Below, piece by piece: positions 26,610 through 36,167 of a stretch of DNA of 64,000 nucleotides. Both the position numbers and the translations under genes were made by a program. A model generated the notes under the pieces. That model had not been told where the DNA came from and did no database searches. It saw only the letters and a list, made by a program, of their open reading frames with translations. How positions within the stretch are numbered: position 1 is the first letter of the stretch; each line of letters opens with the position of its first letter. Origin of the DNA: Bacillota bacterium (GTDB lineage Bacteria > Bacillota_I > Bacilli_A > RF39 > UBA660); assembly GCA_015059285.1 (NCBI GenBank), contig SVAS01000001.1:1-64000 (forward strand). The letters are read 5' to 3'.

Positions 26610-27788
26610 GTGGAAAAAATGATAATGATTAAATATGGCGAACTTACAACTAAAAAAGATAATCGTAGTTTTTTTATAAAAAAATTAGTATCTAATATTA
26701 AAAATATATTAAAAGACTTTGATTTTGAAATTAAATATGATCGTGTTAGAATGTATATTTTTGCTGATAATAAATATATAGATAAAATCGCACTAAAATT
26801 AAGTAAAGTTTTTGGTATTCATGGTATAGTTATATGTCATAAAGTTAATAATAATACTGATGAAATAAAAGAAAAAGTTGTTGAAATTTTAAAAGAAACA
26901 AACTTTAATACTTTCAAAGTAGAAACTAAAAGAGCAGATAAATCATTTGAAATACATACGATGGATTTTAATAATATAATTGGTTCTTTAGTTTTAAAAA
27001 ATTTCTCTTGTAAAGTTGATGTGCATAATCCTGATATTATTTTACATATAGAAATTAGAGTAGATGGAACATATATTTATACTAATGAAATTAAAGGTAA
27101 AGGTGGATATCCAGTGGGTATTCAAGGAAAAGGATTACTTATGCTTAGTGGAGGAATTGATAGTCCAGTAGCTGGCTATCTTGCTTTAAAAAGAGGTGTA
27201 GATTTAGAATGTTTATATTTTGAAAGCCCACCTCACACTAGTTTAGAAGCTAAAAACAAAGTTATTAAATTAGCGTCTATTATTAATGAATATTCTGGTA
27301 ATATTAGAGTTCATATTGTACCTTTTACAAAATTACAAGAAACAATTTATAAAATGGTACCACCTAATTATATGATAACCATAATGCGAAGAATGATGTA
27401 TCGTATTAGTGAAAGATATGCTAAAAAAATAAAATGTGAAATATTAGTTAATGGAGAAAGTATTGGTCAAGTAGCAAGTCAAACAATTACTAGTATGAGT
27501 GTCATTAATGAAGTTACTAACATGCCAGTAGTTAGACCTGTTGCTTGTTTAGATAAATTAGAAATAATTAATATAGCAGAACAAATTAATACATATGAAA
27601 CAAGTATTTTACCTTATGAGGATTGTTGTACAATCTTTGTTCCTAAACATCCAATTATTAATCCTAAATTAGATAAATGTTTAGAATATGAAAAAAGATT
27701 TGATTATGATGCTTTAATTGAAGAGTGTATTGATAATATAGAAGTAGTAAAAGATTTATCTTTTAACAAATTTGAAGATTTACTTTAA
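26610..27788 (+). CDS. thiI: tRNA 4-thiouridine synthase ThiI
   Basis: Sulphur-transfer enzyme for s4U8 in tRNA and, in some species, thiazole. An N-terminal ferredoxin-like/THUMP region (~1-165) is followed by the PP-loop ATPase SGGIDSPVAG (~181). The catalytic-type cysteines lie in EDCCTIFVPKHP. No C-terminal rhodanese domain, as usual for Gram-positives. I choose GTG 26610 behind GAAGTGAT; ATG 26619 is possible. A cysteine desulphurase partner, often adjacent, is not in the window. TATAAT lies at 26581. Confidence 0.92.
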   Translation: MEKMIMIKYGELTTKKDNRSFFIKKLVSNIKNILKDFDFEIKYDRVRMYIFADNKYIDKIALKLSKVFGIHGIVICHKVNNNTDEIKEKVVEILKETNFNTFKVETKRADKSFEIHTMDFNNIIGSLVLKNFSCKVDVHNPDIILHIEIRVDGTYIYTNEIKGKGGYPVGIQGKGLLMLSGGIDSPVAGYLALKRGVDLECLYFESPPHTSLEAKNKVIKLASIINEYSGNIRVHIVPFTKLQETIYKMVPPNYMITIMRRMMYRISERYAKKIKCEILVNGESIGQVASQTITSMSVINEVTNMPVVRPVACLDKLEIINIAEQINTYETSILPYEDCCTIFVPKHPIINPKLDKCLEYEKRFDYDALIEECIDNIEVVKDLSFNKFEDLL

Positions 27789-27813
27789 GACCATTTTTTA
27801 CCACTAAAAAAAA

Positions 27814-27844
27814 TGTATTAAAAATACCTTTTGTACACATTCTA
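27814..27844 (+). promoter_or_regulatory. Forespore (SigG-type) promoter of the first SASP gene
   Basis: TGTATT (27814-27819), 18 bases, CATTCTA (27838-27844), close to the SigG/SigF consensus TGHATA-N17/18-CATACTA. The downstream gene is one expected to be SigG-dependent. Confidence 0.6.
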
Positions 27845-27867
27845 TTAGTGTACAGGAGGTGAAATAA

Positions 27868-28080
27868 ATGAATAATAATAGTTCAACAAACCGTTTAGTT
27901 GTACCTGGAGCAAAACAAGCTATTGAAAAAATGAAATACGAAATAGCTTCAGAACTTGGTGTTCAAATGGGTCCTGATGCAACTAGTAGAGCAAATGGTT
28001 CAGTTGGTGGAGAAATCACTAAAAGATTAGTTCGTATGGGTGAACAAAACTTAGGTGGAGCTAACTACCAATCAAAATAA
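27868..28080 (+). CDS. Alpha/beta-type small acid-soluble spore protein
   Basis: 70-residue SASP that coats and protects spore DNA. The two conserved blocks are present: [20 protein letters not shown] followed by ELGV, and [20 protein letters not shown]. The germination protease cleavage region (YEIASELGV) is conserved. Strong AGGAGGTG ribosome-binding site. Its presence with a second copy is direct evidence for sporulation capacity. Confidence 0.96.
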   Translation: MNNNSSTNRLVVPGAKQAIEKMKYEIASELGVQMGPDATSRANGSVGGEITKRLVRMGEQNLGGANYQSK

Positions 28081-28091
28081 TAATGAAAATG

Positions 28092-28116
28092 GACAGAAGA
28101 TTATCTGTCTTTTTTT
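28092..28116 (+). terminator. Terminator between the SASP genes
   Basis: GACAGA (28092-28097) pairs with TCTGTC (28104-28109), then seven T's. Confidence 0.85.
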
Positions 28117-28182
28117 AGTAATATTTTACAAGTTTAATTATTTTTTTATTGGTTAAACTATTAATACAAGGTGGTGAGATGT

Positions 28183-28374
28183 ATGAATAATAATAATAAT
28201 AAATTAGTTGTACCGGGTTCGAGACAAGCTTTAGAACAAATGAAATATGAAATAGCTTCAGAACTTGGAATTCAACTTGGACCAGATCAAACAGCACGTA
28301 AAAATGGTACTGTTGGTGGAGAAATGACAAGAAGATTAGTTCGTTTAGGTGAACAATCATTAAATAGACAGTAG
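28183..28374 (+). CDS. Second alpha/beta-type small acid-soluble spore protein
   Basis: 63 residues, closely related to the preceding SASP: KLVVPGSRQALEQMKYEIA, then RKNGTVGGEMTRRLVRLGEQ, with the same protease site region. ATG 28183 follows GGTGGTGAG. The tandem pair with separate terminators suggests duplication and separate forespore transcripts. Confidence 0.95.
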   Translation: MNNNNNKLVVPGSRQALEQMKYEIASELGIQLGPDQTARKNGTVGGEMTRRLVRLGEQSLNRQ

Positions 28375-28456
28375 TGATATTTTGAATAAATATAAAAAAG
28401 ATTATATCAAAACTATATGTTATGGTATAAATTATTATAAAAATGTAGAAAAAAGT

Positions 28457-28488
28457 AAAAATACGACTAAAAAATAGTCGTATTTTAT
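28457..28488 (+). terminator. Hairpin downstream of the second SASP gene
   Basis: ATACGACTA (28461-28469) pairs with TAGTCGTAT (28475-28483), extended by A/T pairs; the T tail is short. The remaining ~155 bases up to clpP hold nothing recognisable. Confidence 0.65.
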
Positions 28489-28643
28489 ATTTAAAATTGT
28501 TTTATTATATACAAGTTTACTTGACATATTCGTAATATCATAAAAAAGTTTTTTTACAAATTTCTATTACTTTATTTAATATTGAGTAGAAATTAAATAT
28601 TGTATTTTTAAAACTGCTTTTTTAAATATATTTAGTTGATGTT

Positions 28644-29213
28644 TTATTCTACAACTTCATCAATCAAGCCATAATCTAAGGCTTCTTTAGCAGTTAGAAA
28701 ATGATCTCTTTCGGTATCTCTTTCAATTATTTTTAAATCTTGTAAAGTATTTTTAGAAAGAAGTACGTTTAATTTTTCTCTTAACTTTAATATTCTTTCA
28801 GCAGCAATTTTTATTTCTGTTGCTTGTCCTTGAGCTCCACCTAATGGTTGATGTATCATAACTTCGCTATTAGGTAGGGCTTTTCTTTTGCCTTTTGTAC
28901 CACTTGAAAGTAAGAATGCAGCCATACTAGCGGCCATTCCTACACAAATAGTAGAAACATCACTTTTTACAAAATTCATAGTATCATAAATAGCCATACC
29001 AGCGGTTACACTTCCTCCTGGAGAATTAATATAAATACTAATATCATCATGATTTAAAGAATCTAAATATAAAAGTTCAGCAACTACAGTGTTTGCTTTA
29101 GCGTCAGTTATTTCATCACTTAAAATAATAATTCTATCTTTTAATAAACGCGAGTAAATATCATAAGCTCTTTCGCCATTACTACTTTTTTCTATTACTG
29201 TTGGTATTAACAT
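28644..29213 (-). CDS. clpP: ATP-dependent Clp protease proteolytic subunit
   Basis: Serine protease barrel partnering ClpX/ClpC. The catalytic serine is in [14 protein letters not shown] (~residue 97), histidine in [10 protein letters not shown] (~122), and the aspartate lies in [12 protein letters not shown] (~171). At 189 residues it is slightly shorter than the usual 194-200. Transcribed alone, divergent from the nucleoside kinase gene; I saw no CtsR operator in the ~115-base gap. Confidence 0.96.
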   Translation of the reverse strand: MLIPTVIEKSSNGERAYDIYSRLLKDRIIILSDEITDAKANTVVAELLYLDSLNHDDISIYINSPGGSVTAGMAIYDTMNFVKSDVSTICVGMAASMAAFLLSSGTKGKRKALPNSEVMIHQPLGGAQGQATEIKIAAERILKLREKLNVLLSKNTLQDLKIIERDTERDHFLTAKEALDYGLIDEVVE

Positions 29214-29329
29214 AATTTCACCCTTTCTTTAATATAATAGGTAGAAAGCTTTAAAAATATTCATATAATCGTGTACAAAATTATTATTTTTTGATAAAAT
29301 AATAATAGCAAGAATAAGAGGGATATATT

Positions 29330-30994
29330 ATGGAAAGAATGATAAAAGTTACATTTCAAGATAAAATAGTAAAAGAATTTCCTGCTAATATTTCATTATT
29401 AGAAATATCATATGCATTTAGAGATTATTTTAATTATCCAGTGATGATTGCGAAAGTTGATAATAATTTAACGCATTTAGGAAAAACTATTACCAAGAAG
29501 TGTAATATTGATTTTTATGATCGTAGTAGTATCGTTGGTAACAGTGTATATTCTAGTAGTGTTCAATTGATGTTAGTAGTTGCAATTAAAAGAGTATTAG
29601 GCAAAGACGTAGATGTTATGATTGAACATTCCATTGATAGAGGAATTTATTGTGAACTTATAAATCGTAATATAACTAAAGAAGAACTTTCACAAATAGA
29701 AAAAGAAATGTTTAATTTGGTTTCAGAAGATTTAATTTTTACAAAGGTGAGTGTAGCTAGAACGGATGCCATTAAGTATTTTAAAAAAGAAAAACAAATG
29801 GATAAAGTTAATGTACTTAAATATATTAGTAATAGTTATGTTAATTTATATCGTTTAGATGATGTCTATGATTATTTCTTTGGTGAAATGGCTTATAGTA
29901 CAGCAGATATTGATGATTTTAAATTAAACTTTATAAATGAAAATGGTTTTGTTCTTGCTTATCCTAATATTTATAATCCAGAATGTACTTTAGATTATGT
30001 GCATCATAAATTAGTTTTTGATAAATTCTTAGATTATACAAAATGGGGTAAAGCAATTGGAATTGAAACAGCTGCTGATTTAAATGAAATTGTATCTACT
30101 GGAAAGTATAATGAAATAATTCGTTTAGCTGAAGCTCATTATGAATCTCAATTAGCAGAAATTAGTGACATTATTCATGATAGTAAGAAAGATGTAAAAA
30201 TAATTTTAATTGCAGGACCATCGTCTAGTGGCAAAACAACAACATCAAAAAAACTCGCTGTTTATTTACAAAGTAAAGGTTATAGAACTCATAGTCTTTC
30301 AATTGATGATTATTTCTTAGATCGTAAAGATACTCCTAAAAAAGAAAATGGTGAATATGATTTTGAATCACTTAGAGCTTTGGATTTAGACTTATTTAAT
30401 AAACATTTAACTAAACTTTTAGCTGGTGAAAAAGTATTATTACCACATTTCAATTTTGTTTTAGGAAAACGTGAATATAAAAAATATTTACAAATCAAAG
30501 AAAAAGATTTAATTATTATTGAAGGTTTGCATGCTTTAAATGATGAGCTTACAATGGCAATAGAAGATAGATATAAATATAAAGTTTATATTAGTCCACT
30601 TACTCAATTGAACATAGATAATCATAATCGTATTCATACTAGTGATACAAGAAGACTTAGAAGAATTATTCGTGATAACAAATATCGTGGTACTATGGCA
30701 TCAGAAACATTAAAAATGTGGAAAGATATTAGAGAAGGTGAAGAAAAATATATTTTCCCTTATCAAGATAGTGCTGATATAGTTATTAATACTGCTTTAG
30801 TATATGAATTAGGTGTTTTAAAAACATATGCTGAACCTTTATTGTTTTCAGTTCCAGAAGATGCTGAAACATATCCTGAAGCAATTAGATTAATTAATTT
30901 TTTAAGAAACTTTTTACCAATACCTAGTGATGAAGTACCAAGAGATTCTATTTTAAGAGAGTTTATTGGTGGTAGTGGATTTAATGATATTTAG
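29330..30994 (+). CDS. Uridine kinase-like nucleoside kinase with TGS/ThrRS-like N-terminus
   Basis: A ~65-residue TGS-like domain, then a segment related to the threonyl-tRNA synthetase second additional domain (~70-230), then a uridine kinase/phosphoribulokinase-type P-loop domain: GPSSSGKTTTSKKL (~296), SIDDYF and LIIIEGLHAL. 554 residues is the normal size for this Firmicutes family. Substrate presumed to be a nucleoside; the TGS/editing-like part suggests ligand sensing but its role is unknown. Sits 15 bases upstream of gap. Confidence 0.88.
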   Translation: MERMIKVTFQDKIVKEFPANISLLEISYAFRDYFNYPVMIAKVDNNLTHLGKTITKKCNIDFYDRSSIVGNSVYSSSVQLMLVVAIKRVLGKDVDVMIEHSIDRGIYCELINRNITKEELSQIEKEMFNLVSEDLIFTKVSVARTDAIKYFKKEKQMDKVNVLKYISNSYVNLYRLDDVYDYFFGEMAYSTADIDDFKLNFINENGFVLAYPNIYNPECTLDYVHHKLVFDKFLDYTKWGKAIGIETAADLNEIVSTGKYNEIIRLAEAHYESQLAEISDIIHDSKKDVKIILIAGPSSSGKTTTSKKLAVYLQSKGYRTHSLSIDDYFLDRKDTPKKENGEYDFESLRALDLDLFNKHLTKLLAGEKVLLPHFNFVLGKREYKKYLQIKEKDLIIIEGLHALNDELTMAIEDRYKYKVYISPLTQLNIDNHNRIHTSDTRRLRRIIRDNKYRGTMASETLKMWKDIREGEEKYIFPYQDSADIVINTALVYELGVLKTYAEPLLFSVPEDAETYPEAIRLINFLRNFLPIPSDEVPRDSILREFIGGSGFNDI

Positions 30995-31009
30995 AAAGAA
31001 GGAAAAAAT

Positions 31010-32020
31010 ATGATAAAAGTAGCAATTAATGGTTTTGGAAGAATTGGTAGATTAGTATTTAGATTAATGGAAGAAGATCCTACTTTTGAAGTAGTAGCAA
31101 TCAATGATTTAACAGATGCAGAACAACTAGCATATCTTTTAAAATATGATACAAATCATCGTAATTATAGAACTGATGAAATCAGTTTTGATAATGATGA
31201 ATTAATCGTAGGAGATAGAAGAATTAAAGTATATGCAGAAATGGATCCTAAAAATTTACCTTGGGGTGAATTAGGAATTGATGAAGTATTTGAATGTACT
31301 GGAAAATTTGTTAAAAAAGAAGCAGCTTTGGCTCATATTGAAGCTGGAGCTAAAAAAGTAATTATTTCTGCCCCTGCTAAAGGTGATGTTAAAACTGTTG
31401 TTTATAACGTAAATGAAGATATACTAGATGGTAGTGAAGAAATTATTAGTGCGGCTAGTTGTACTACTAACTGTTTAGCTCCTGTTGTTAAAGTTTTAAA
31501 TGATGAGTTTAAAATTGTTAAAGGTTATATGACAACTGTTCACGCTTATACAAACGATCAAGCAATACTTGATGTAGCTCATAAAAAAGGAGCAAAAGCT
31601 CGTCGTGGTAGAGCAGGTGCTGCCAACATTGTTCCATCTTCAACAGGAGCAGCAAGTGCTATTGGACTTGTTATTCCTGACTTAAAAGGAAAATTAGATG
31701 GTAGTGCATTAAGAGTACCAACACCAACTGGAAGTGTAGTAGACTTAACACTAGAACTTGAAAAAAATACTACTGTAGAAGAAATAAATAAAGCATTTGA
31801 AAAAAGTGCTAATGAAACATTAGGATTTACATATGATCCAATTGTTTCAAGTGATATAATTGGTTCTCATTTTGGTGCTTTAGTTGATGGTCTTCTTACA
31901 AGTGTTTTAGAAGTTGATGGTAAACAATTAGTGAAGGTTGTTGCTTGGTATGATAATGAAATGAGTTATAGTGTTCAAATGGTTAGAACAGCTAAACATT
32001 TAGGTGGTTTAATTAAATAA
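31010..32020 (+). CDS. gap: Glyceraldehyde-3-phosphate dehydrogenase
   Basis: Glycolytic, NAD-type: the N-terminal Rossmann motif is INGFGRIGRLVFR, the catalytic cysteine is in SAASCTTNCLAP (~residue 153) and WYDNEMSYS is conserved at the C-terminus. 336 residues. Not clustered with pgk-tpiA here (they lie at 36.5-40.7 kb), although all remain on the + strand. Ends at a terminator shared with a convergent glycosyltransferase gene. Confidence 0.97.
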   Translation: MIKVAINGFGRIGRLVFRLMEEDPTFEVVAINDLTDAEQLAYLLKYDTNHRNYRTDEISFDNDELIVGDRRIKVYAEMDPKNLPWGELGIDEVFECTGKFVKKEAALAHIEAGAKKVIISAPAKGDVKTVVYNVNEDILDGSEEIISAASCTTNCLAPVVKVLNDEFKIVKGYMTTVHAYTNDQAILDVAHKKGAKARRGRAGAANIVPSSTGAASAIGLVIPDLKGKLDGSALRVPTPTGSVVDLTLELEKNTTVEEINKAFEKSANETLGFTYDPIVSSDIIGSHFGALVDGLLTSVLEVDGKQLVKVVAWYDNEMSYSVQMVRTAKHLGGLIK

Positions 32021-32024
32021 TAAT

Positions 32025-32056
32025 AAAAGTATGAAATTTATTTTTCATACTTTTTT
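32025..32056. terminator. Bidirectional terminator after gap
   Basis: AAAAGTATGAAA (32025-32036) pairs with TTTCATACTTTT (32043-32054), overlapping the 3' end of the convergent gene. Confidence 0.85.
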
Positions 32057-33084
32057 GTTATTGTTTTAATTTTCTCTTTTAGTACTTGTTCGTCTGTTTC
32101 TATTTGAAAGTTTTTATCAATCAATTTTTCAACAGTTTCTATTCTAAAACGATAAAATAAGGAACTGTTTTTTTGATAGTGATAATAATCTAATTCTTGA
32201 TAGTTGCCTTCTTTAACATTAATTAGATTAACTAAATAATTGGCCATTAAGAATTTATCTTTTTTTGATATGTTTCTAGCAAAGCATAAATCTCTAACTC
32301 TTTGAAGACAATTAATAGTTTTAACTGTTCTAAGCTCATCTTTGTAATGATCTTTAGTACTATCATTCAGAGTACTATCTATTATATCACTACCAGTAAA
32401 AATATCTAATACTCTAGGTGGAAATTTAAAAATATCTGTAACAGTAGTACTAAAGGGATTTATTGTATAATGGTATCCGATTTCTTTTAAATAGAAAATT
32501 GAATTCGCTTGAGTTAAATATGTAACGCCAAAAGGATAATCTTCCCATTTTATATTAGGAAACCTTGTTTTTATTAAATCTTTTTTAAAAAACTTCCCTG
32601 TAACACCAGGTCTATCAGTATATATATGTTTTTTAAATTCACTAGGTTTTATTAGGGTACTATTTTCAGTTACATTTCTTTTCATTCCCAAAAAGTCTAA
32701 ATTAACGCCACCACAATTAAAGCAAATATCACCAACTACAATATCCGGATTATAACTTTCAATAATATTATTAACTTTTTCAAAAAAATTCAAATCCAAA
32801 GTATCATCACTATCTAAAAAAGTAATATAATCAGCCTCTATCAAATCTAGACCTAAGTTTCTAGCACCCGCTGCTTTAACATTAACCTTGCTTTCTATCA
32901 AAGTAATGATTTCTGGGAATTTTTCTTTATATTTTCTTAATATTTCTACACTATTATCAGTAGATTTATCATCTATCACAATTATTCTAAAGTTCTTATA
33001 TGATTGATTTAAAACACTATTTAAACATTTTTTTAAATAAGCACTAGAATTGTGTACGGGAATAATAACGTCAAATCTAACCAT
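32038..33084 (-). CDS. Family 2 glycosyltransferase
   Basis: GT-A fold transferase, 348 residues. The N-terminus has the typical VIIPVHNSSAYLKKCLNSVL start and VIDDKSTDNS, with the metal-binding DxD in FLDSDDTLD (~residue 93). No transmembrane segments. The C-terminal ~130 residues are not recognisable. Acceptor and sugar unknown; candidates are a surface glycan or lipid. Isolated gene, divergent from the sigma-factor gene. Confidence 0.88.
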   Translation of the reverse strand: MVRFDVIIPVHNSSAYLKKCLNSVLNQSYKNFRIIVIDDKSTDNSVEILRKYKEKFPEIITLIESKVNVKAAGARNLGLDLIEADYITFLDSDDTLDLNFFEKVNNIIESYNPDIVVGDICFNCGGVNLDFLGMKRNVTENSTLIKPSEFKKHIYTDRPGVTGKFFKKDLIKTRFPNIKWEDYPFGVTYLTQANSIFYLKEIGYHYTINPFSTTVTDIFKFPPRVLDIFTGSDIIDSTLNDSTKDHYKDELRTVKTINCLQRVRDLCFARNISKKDKFLMANYLVNLINVKEGNYQELDYYHYQKNSSLFYRFRIETVEKLIDKNFQIETDEQVLKEKIKTITKKYEK

Positions 33085-33261
33085 ATAAAAACCTCCTTAG
33101 GCAATTATTATACATAAAAAATTGTAAAATTGAAATAATTATATTAAAAAAACAATCTTTTTTATTTTAAATAAATTTATGTTATAAAATACTTCTCTAA
33201 ACTTTGTTTCTTTATAATATTGTTACTAATTTTTTAATTAGTTGCTTGGAGGAAAAACAAC

Positions 33262-35217
33262 ATGGGAAATATTTATATAAATCAAATGAATTCATTACCC
33301 GAAACTTTATCTGACGAAGAAACAAATAAATATCTTCAATTAGTTAGAAGTGGTGATGAACATGCTAAGATAGTCTTAAAAGAACATAATTTAAGGTTAG
33401 TAGCTTATATTATTAATAAAACTTTTTATAACGTAACTAATGAATTTCCAACTATGGATAGTGATGATTTATTTAGTATTGGTACTTTTGGACTAACTAA
33501 AGCAGTAGAAACTTTTGATATTTCTAAAGGAATAAAATTTGCGACTTATGCATCAAGGGTTATAACAAATGAAATATTAATGGCTCTTAGAAAAGTAAAA
33601 AATTCTAAAAATAATATTAGTTTAGACCAAAGTGTTAATGTAGATAAAGAAGGTAATGAACTTTCGTATGCAGATTTATTATCATCTGATGAAGATATAG
33701 AAGAAAATTATTTAAAGAAAGAATTAATCAGTGAAATTAGAAAATCTTTAGATATTTTAAAAGATCGCGAAAGAGAAATTATTGAATTATATTACGGATT
33801 TAAAGGTGAAAGATTTACAGAAAATCAGATTGCTAAAAAATTAGGTCTTAGTCAATCGTATGTTAGTAGAATTAATCATAAAACTGTTGAAAAAATAAAA
33901 CAATATTTAAAAAATAGAGGGTTAATAGATGTAAATAAACCAAAATTAGAGTATGATTTTGTAAATGAATATGATACTTTAAAAAAAGTATATTTTTTTG
34001 CTCATAAAATCATTGATGAAAATATGAGCGTTGATGAGTTATCTAAAAAAACTGGTATAAGTTCTTATTCAATTATTGGTTTAATTACAAAAAAATTACA
34101 GGTAGAAAATATATCACTATATAATCAAGTACGAGTTATATTAGATAAACAAAAAGAAGATGCCAAAATTAAAAGGGCACAAGAAAGAGAAAATAAAAAA
34201 AGATTAAGGCTTGAACAAAAAGAAAAGGCTAAAGAAGCTTACCCACATAGTTTTTATAAAACTAGTGATAAAGTTACTACAAAGAAGGAAGTTGCAATTA
34301 TGGAAAAGAAATTACCAAGTTTATTTCCTGGGAGTAATGAAGAAGATCTTGTTAAAGCTATAAATAAACTTCCAATAGAAGAAAAAGAAATGTTATTACT
34401 AAGATATCCACTAACTGAAGGAAAACAACATTCACTTACTTATATTGCCAAACAATATAATATTAAGCAAGGTTCTATCAGTTGGAAAATAAGTAGTATT
34501 TTAAATAAATTAGCTAAAATTTTAAATAGTGAGACATTATCTAATAAAAAAGTAGTAGTTTCTGAAAATAAACAATGTAAGCATCAAATAAGTTTGTTTT
34601 CTTATTTTCCAGATTACAAAGAAGAAGTGGTGTTAAAAGCAGTTGACACTTTAAGTGATGAAAATAAAAAAATAATGGAATTAAAATATGGATTAAATGG
34701 TAATTTAGCTATAAGCACTAAAGAAATTGCAGGAATATTAAATATAAAGTATTCTACTTTAACAGTAAGAATTGTCAATATTAGAACGATGCTTATCAAA
34801 AGATTAGAAAAAATAGATAGTAGAGAGTCTATAGATAATCTTTTAAAGGATAATAAAAAAGAAACTAAAGTAGAAATAGTAGAAGATAGTGAAATGACAC
34901 TAGTTACAAACAAACTACCACAACCTGAAAACTTAGAATTTAATAAGTATAAAGATCAAATAAAAGTTTTAATCAATTTATTAAATGATCCTTTAGAACA
35001 AGTTGTTCTTTTATTAAGATTAGGTTATGTTAGAAATACACACTATACAGAAAAAGAAATAGGTAAGTTTTTAGGTGTTAGTGATACTGATATTAATGAT
35101 ACTATAAATAAAGCCTTAAGTAATATTATGGGAATTTCTTCTATAACAATTAATGGTGTAGAAAGTGCTAGAAAACATTTAGAAATACTAAAAAAAGATG
35201 ATAAAAACCAAAGTTAA
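33262..35217 (+). CDS. SigE/SigK-like sigma factor with several extra HTH repeats
   Basis: The first ~220 residues are a sigma-70 family factor of the sporulation SigE/SigK type. Region 2 starts LRSGDEH-like/KEHNLRLVAYII and continues with DLFSIGTFGLTKAVETFD and FATYASRVITNEILM; region 4 has LDILKDREREIIELYYGF plus an HTH (QIAKKLGLSQSYVSRI). A further ~430 residues follow, holding one HTH-like segment (~255-280) and three more region-4-like units near 365-420, 453-515 and 563-640. Each unit has an L-x-x-L...E/D-x-x-x-LR/K-Y core, then an HTH. Normal family length is 230-240, so this is about 2.7 times larger. No stop, frameshift or composition change marks the join. No pro-sequence cleavage site is evident. 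Confidence 0.82.
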   Translation: MGNIYINQMNSLPETLSDEETNKYLQLVRSGDEHAKIVLKEHNLRLVAYIINKTFYNVTNEFPTMDSDDLFSIGTFGLTKAVETFDISKGIKFATYASRVITNEILMALRKVKNSKNNISLDQSVNVDKEGNELSYADLLSSDEDIEENYLKKELISEIRKSLDILKDREREIIELYYGFKGERFTENQIAKKLGLSQSYVSRINHKTVEKIKQYLKNRGLIDVNKPKLEYDFVNEYDTLKKVYFFAHKIIDENMSVDELSKKTGISSYSIIGLITKKLQVENISLYNQVRVILDKQKEDAKIKRAQERENKKRLRLEQKEKAKEAYPHSFYKTSDKVTTKKEVAIMEKKLPSLFPGSNEEDLVKAINKLPIEEKEMLLLRYPLTEGKQHSLTYIAKQYNIKQGSISWKISSILNKLAKILNSETLSNKKVVVSENKQCKHQISLFSYFPDYKEEVVLKAVDTLSDENKKIMELKYGLNGNLAISTKEIAGILNIKYSTLTVRIVNIRTMLIKRLEKIDSRESIDNLLKDNKKETKVEIVEDSEMTLVTNKLPQPENLEFNKYKDQIKVLINLLNDPLEQVVLLLRLGYVRNTHYTEKEIGKFLGVSDTDINDTINKALSNIMGISSITINGVESARKHLEILKKDDKNQS

Positions 35218-35231
35218 ATTTTGGTTTTTTT
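35203..35231 (+). terminator. Terminator after the sigma-factor gene
   Basis: AAAAACCAAA (35203-35212) pairs with TTTTGGTTTTT (35219-35229). Confidence 0.8.
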
Positions 35232-35285
35232 GTATAATAGTTGTTTAATTTTTAAAAAGCTATTATAATATACTTGGAGGTAATC

Positions 35286-36080
35286 ATGAGAAAAATATTT
35301 AGTTTAATTGGAATTATGTTTTTGTGTTTGTGCTTTGCTGGATGTGGGGATGTTGATTTAGATTTGGATGCCATTTCTAATAATTTAGATAAGTTAAGTG
35401 GTAATGAATTTGACATGTTAATGGCTATGGATAATATTGAAATAAATAATTATTATTCTGACTTAGCAGATGTTTATGATTTTGATTTAGATGCGCTTGG
35501 AATAAATAAAGATAATATTGAAAGTATGATTTTTAAAGTGAATACTAATAACGAACCTGCTTATATGATTATTAAACCAGTATCTAATAAAAAAGAGGTA
35601 GTAAAAAAAGAATTAAATGCATATATAAATAAGTTTTCTAATCTAGATGATATATTAGAAACTGAATATGAAGGACATTTAATTTATATTAATTCTCCTA
35701 AAAATAAAGAAATCTTAAAACAAATAAAAAATTCTAAAAAAATGATTTTTGGTATGCTTATGAATGTTGAAGGCGAAAATATAGAAGATTTATTAGGAAT
35801 TAAAACTTCTGATTTGGATAGTTTTTTAGTTAAAAACTCTACTATGATACAAGCTAATAGTTACTATATTTTAAAACCTAAAAAATCTTCTAAAGAAAAT
35901 GTTAAAAAAGCTATGGATAAATATATGGAAAAGCTAGAACAACAATGGCAAACATATTTACCAGATCAATATGAATTAGTAAAAAATCGTTTAGAAAAAG
36001 AATATGGAGAATATTTAATATACATTATTTCTACAGACAATGATTTAGTTTTTAAAGAAATAAAACAACATAAAAAATAA
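35286..36080 (+). CDS. Lipoprotein with two DUF4358-like repeats
   Basis: A signal peptide with lipobox (LCFAGC, cysteine ~ residue 19) anchors the protein outside the membrane. The mature part seems to repeat a ~100-residue unit twice, each with a Y-x(I/V)-x-KP-x-S-x-K-K-x-V-K-K stretch (near 98 and 200), resembling DUF4358 proteins of unknown function. ATG 35286 lies behind GGAGG. It is close to the sigma-factor gene and upstream of a small pilin gene but separated from both by terminators. Confidence 0.72.
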   Translation: MRKIFSLIGIMFLCLCFAGCGDVDLDLDAISNNLDKLSGNEFDMLMAMDNIEINNYYSDLADVYDFDLDALGINKDNIESMIFKVNTNNEPAYMIIKPVSNKKEVVKKELNAYINKFSNLDDILETEYEGHLIYINSPKNKEILKQIKNSKKMIFGMLMNVEGENIEDLLGIKTSDLDSFLVKNSTMIQANSYYILKPKKSSKENVKKAMDKYMEKLEQQWQTYLPDQYELVKNRLEKEYGEYLIYIISTDNDLVFKEIKQHKK

Positions 36081-36102
36081 GATGGAAACATCTTTTTTTC
36101 TT
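36079..36102 (+). terminator. Terminator after the lipoprotein gene
   Basis: AAGATG / CATCTT (36079-36084 with 36089-36094), GAAA loop, T run. Confidence 0.85.
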
Positions 36103-36167
36103 TTCAATATTAGTTAAATACTTGTAAAAATATCAAAAACATTATAAAATAAATAATAGGTGATGAT

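Noticed and set aside
28382-28477. 31-codon ORF starting TTG after the second SASP gene
   Set aside because: Weak start context, Lys/Tyr/Asn composition expected by chance in AT-rich DNA, and its stop lies in a terminator stem.
29330-30994. Reverse transcriptase or retroelement gene for the DGR
   Set aside because: None of the long proteins in the window carries a reverse transcriptase fingers/palm signature (xxDD); the P-loop protein here is a nucleoside kinase.
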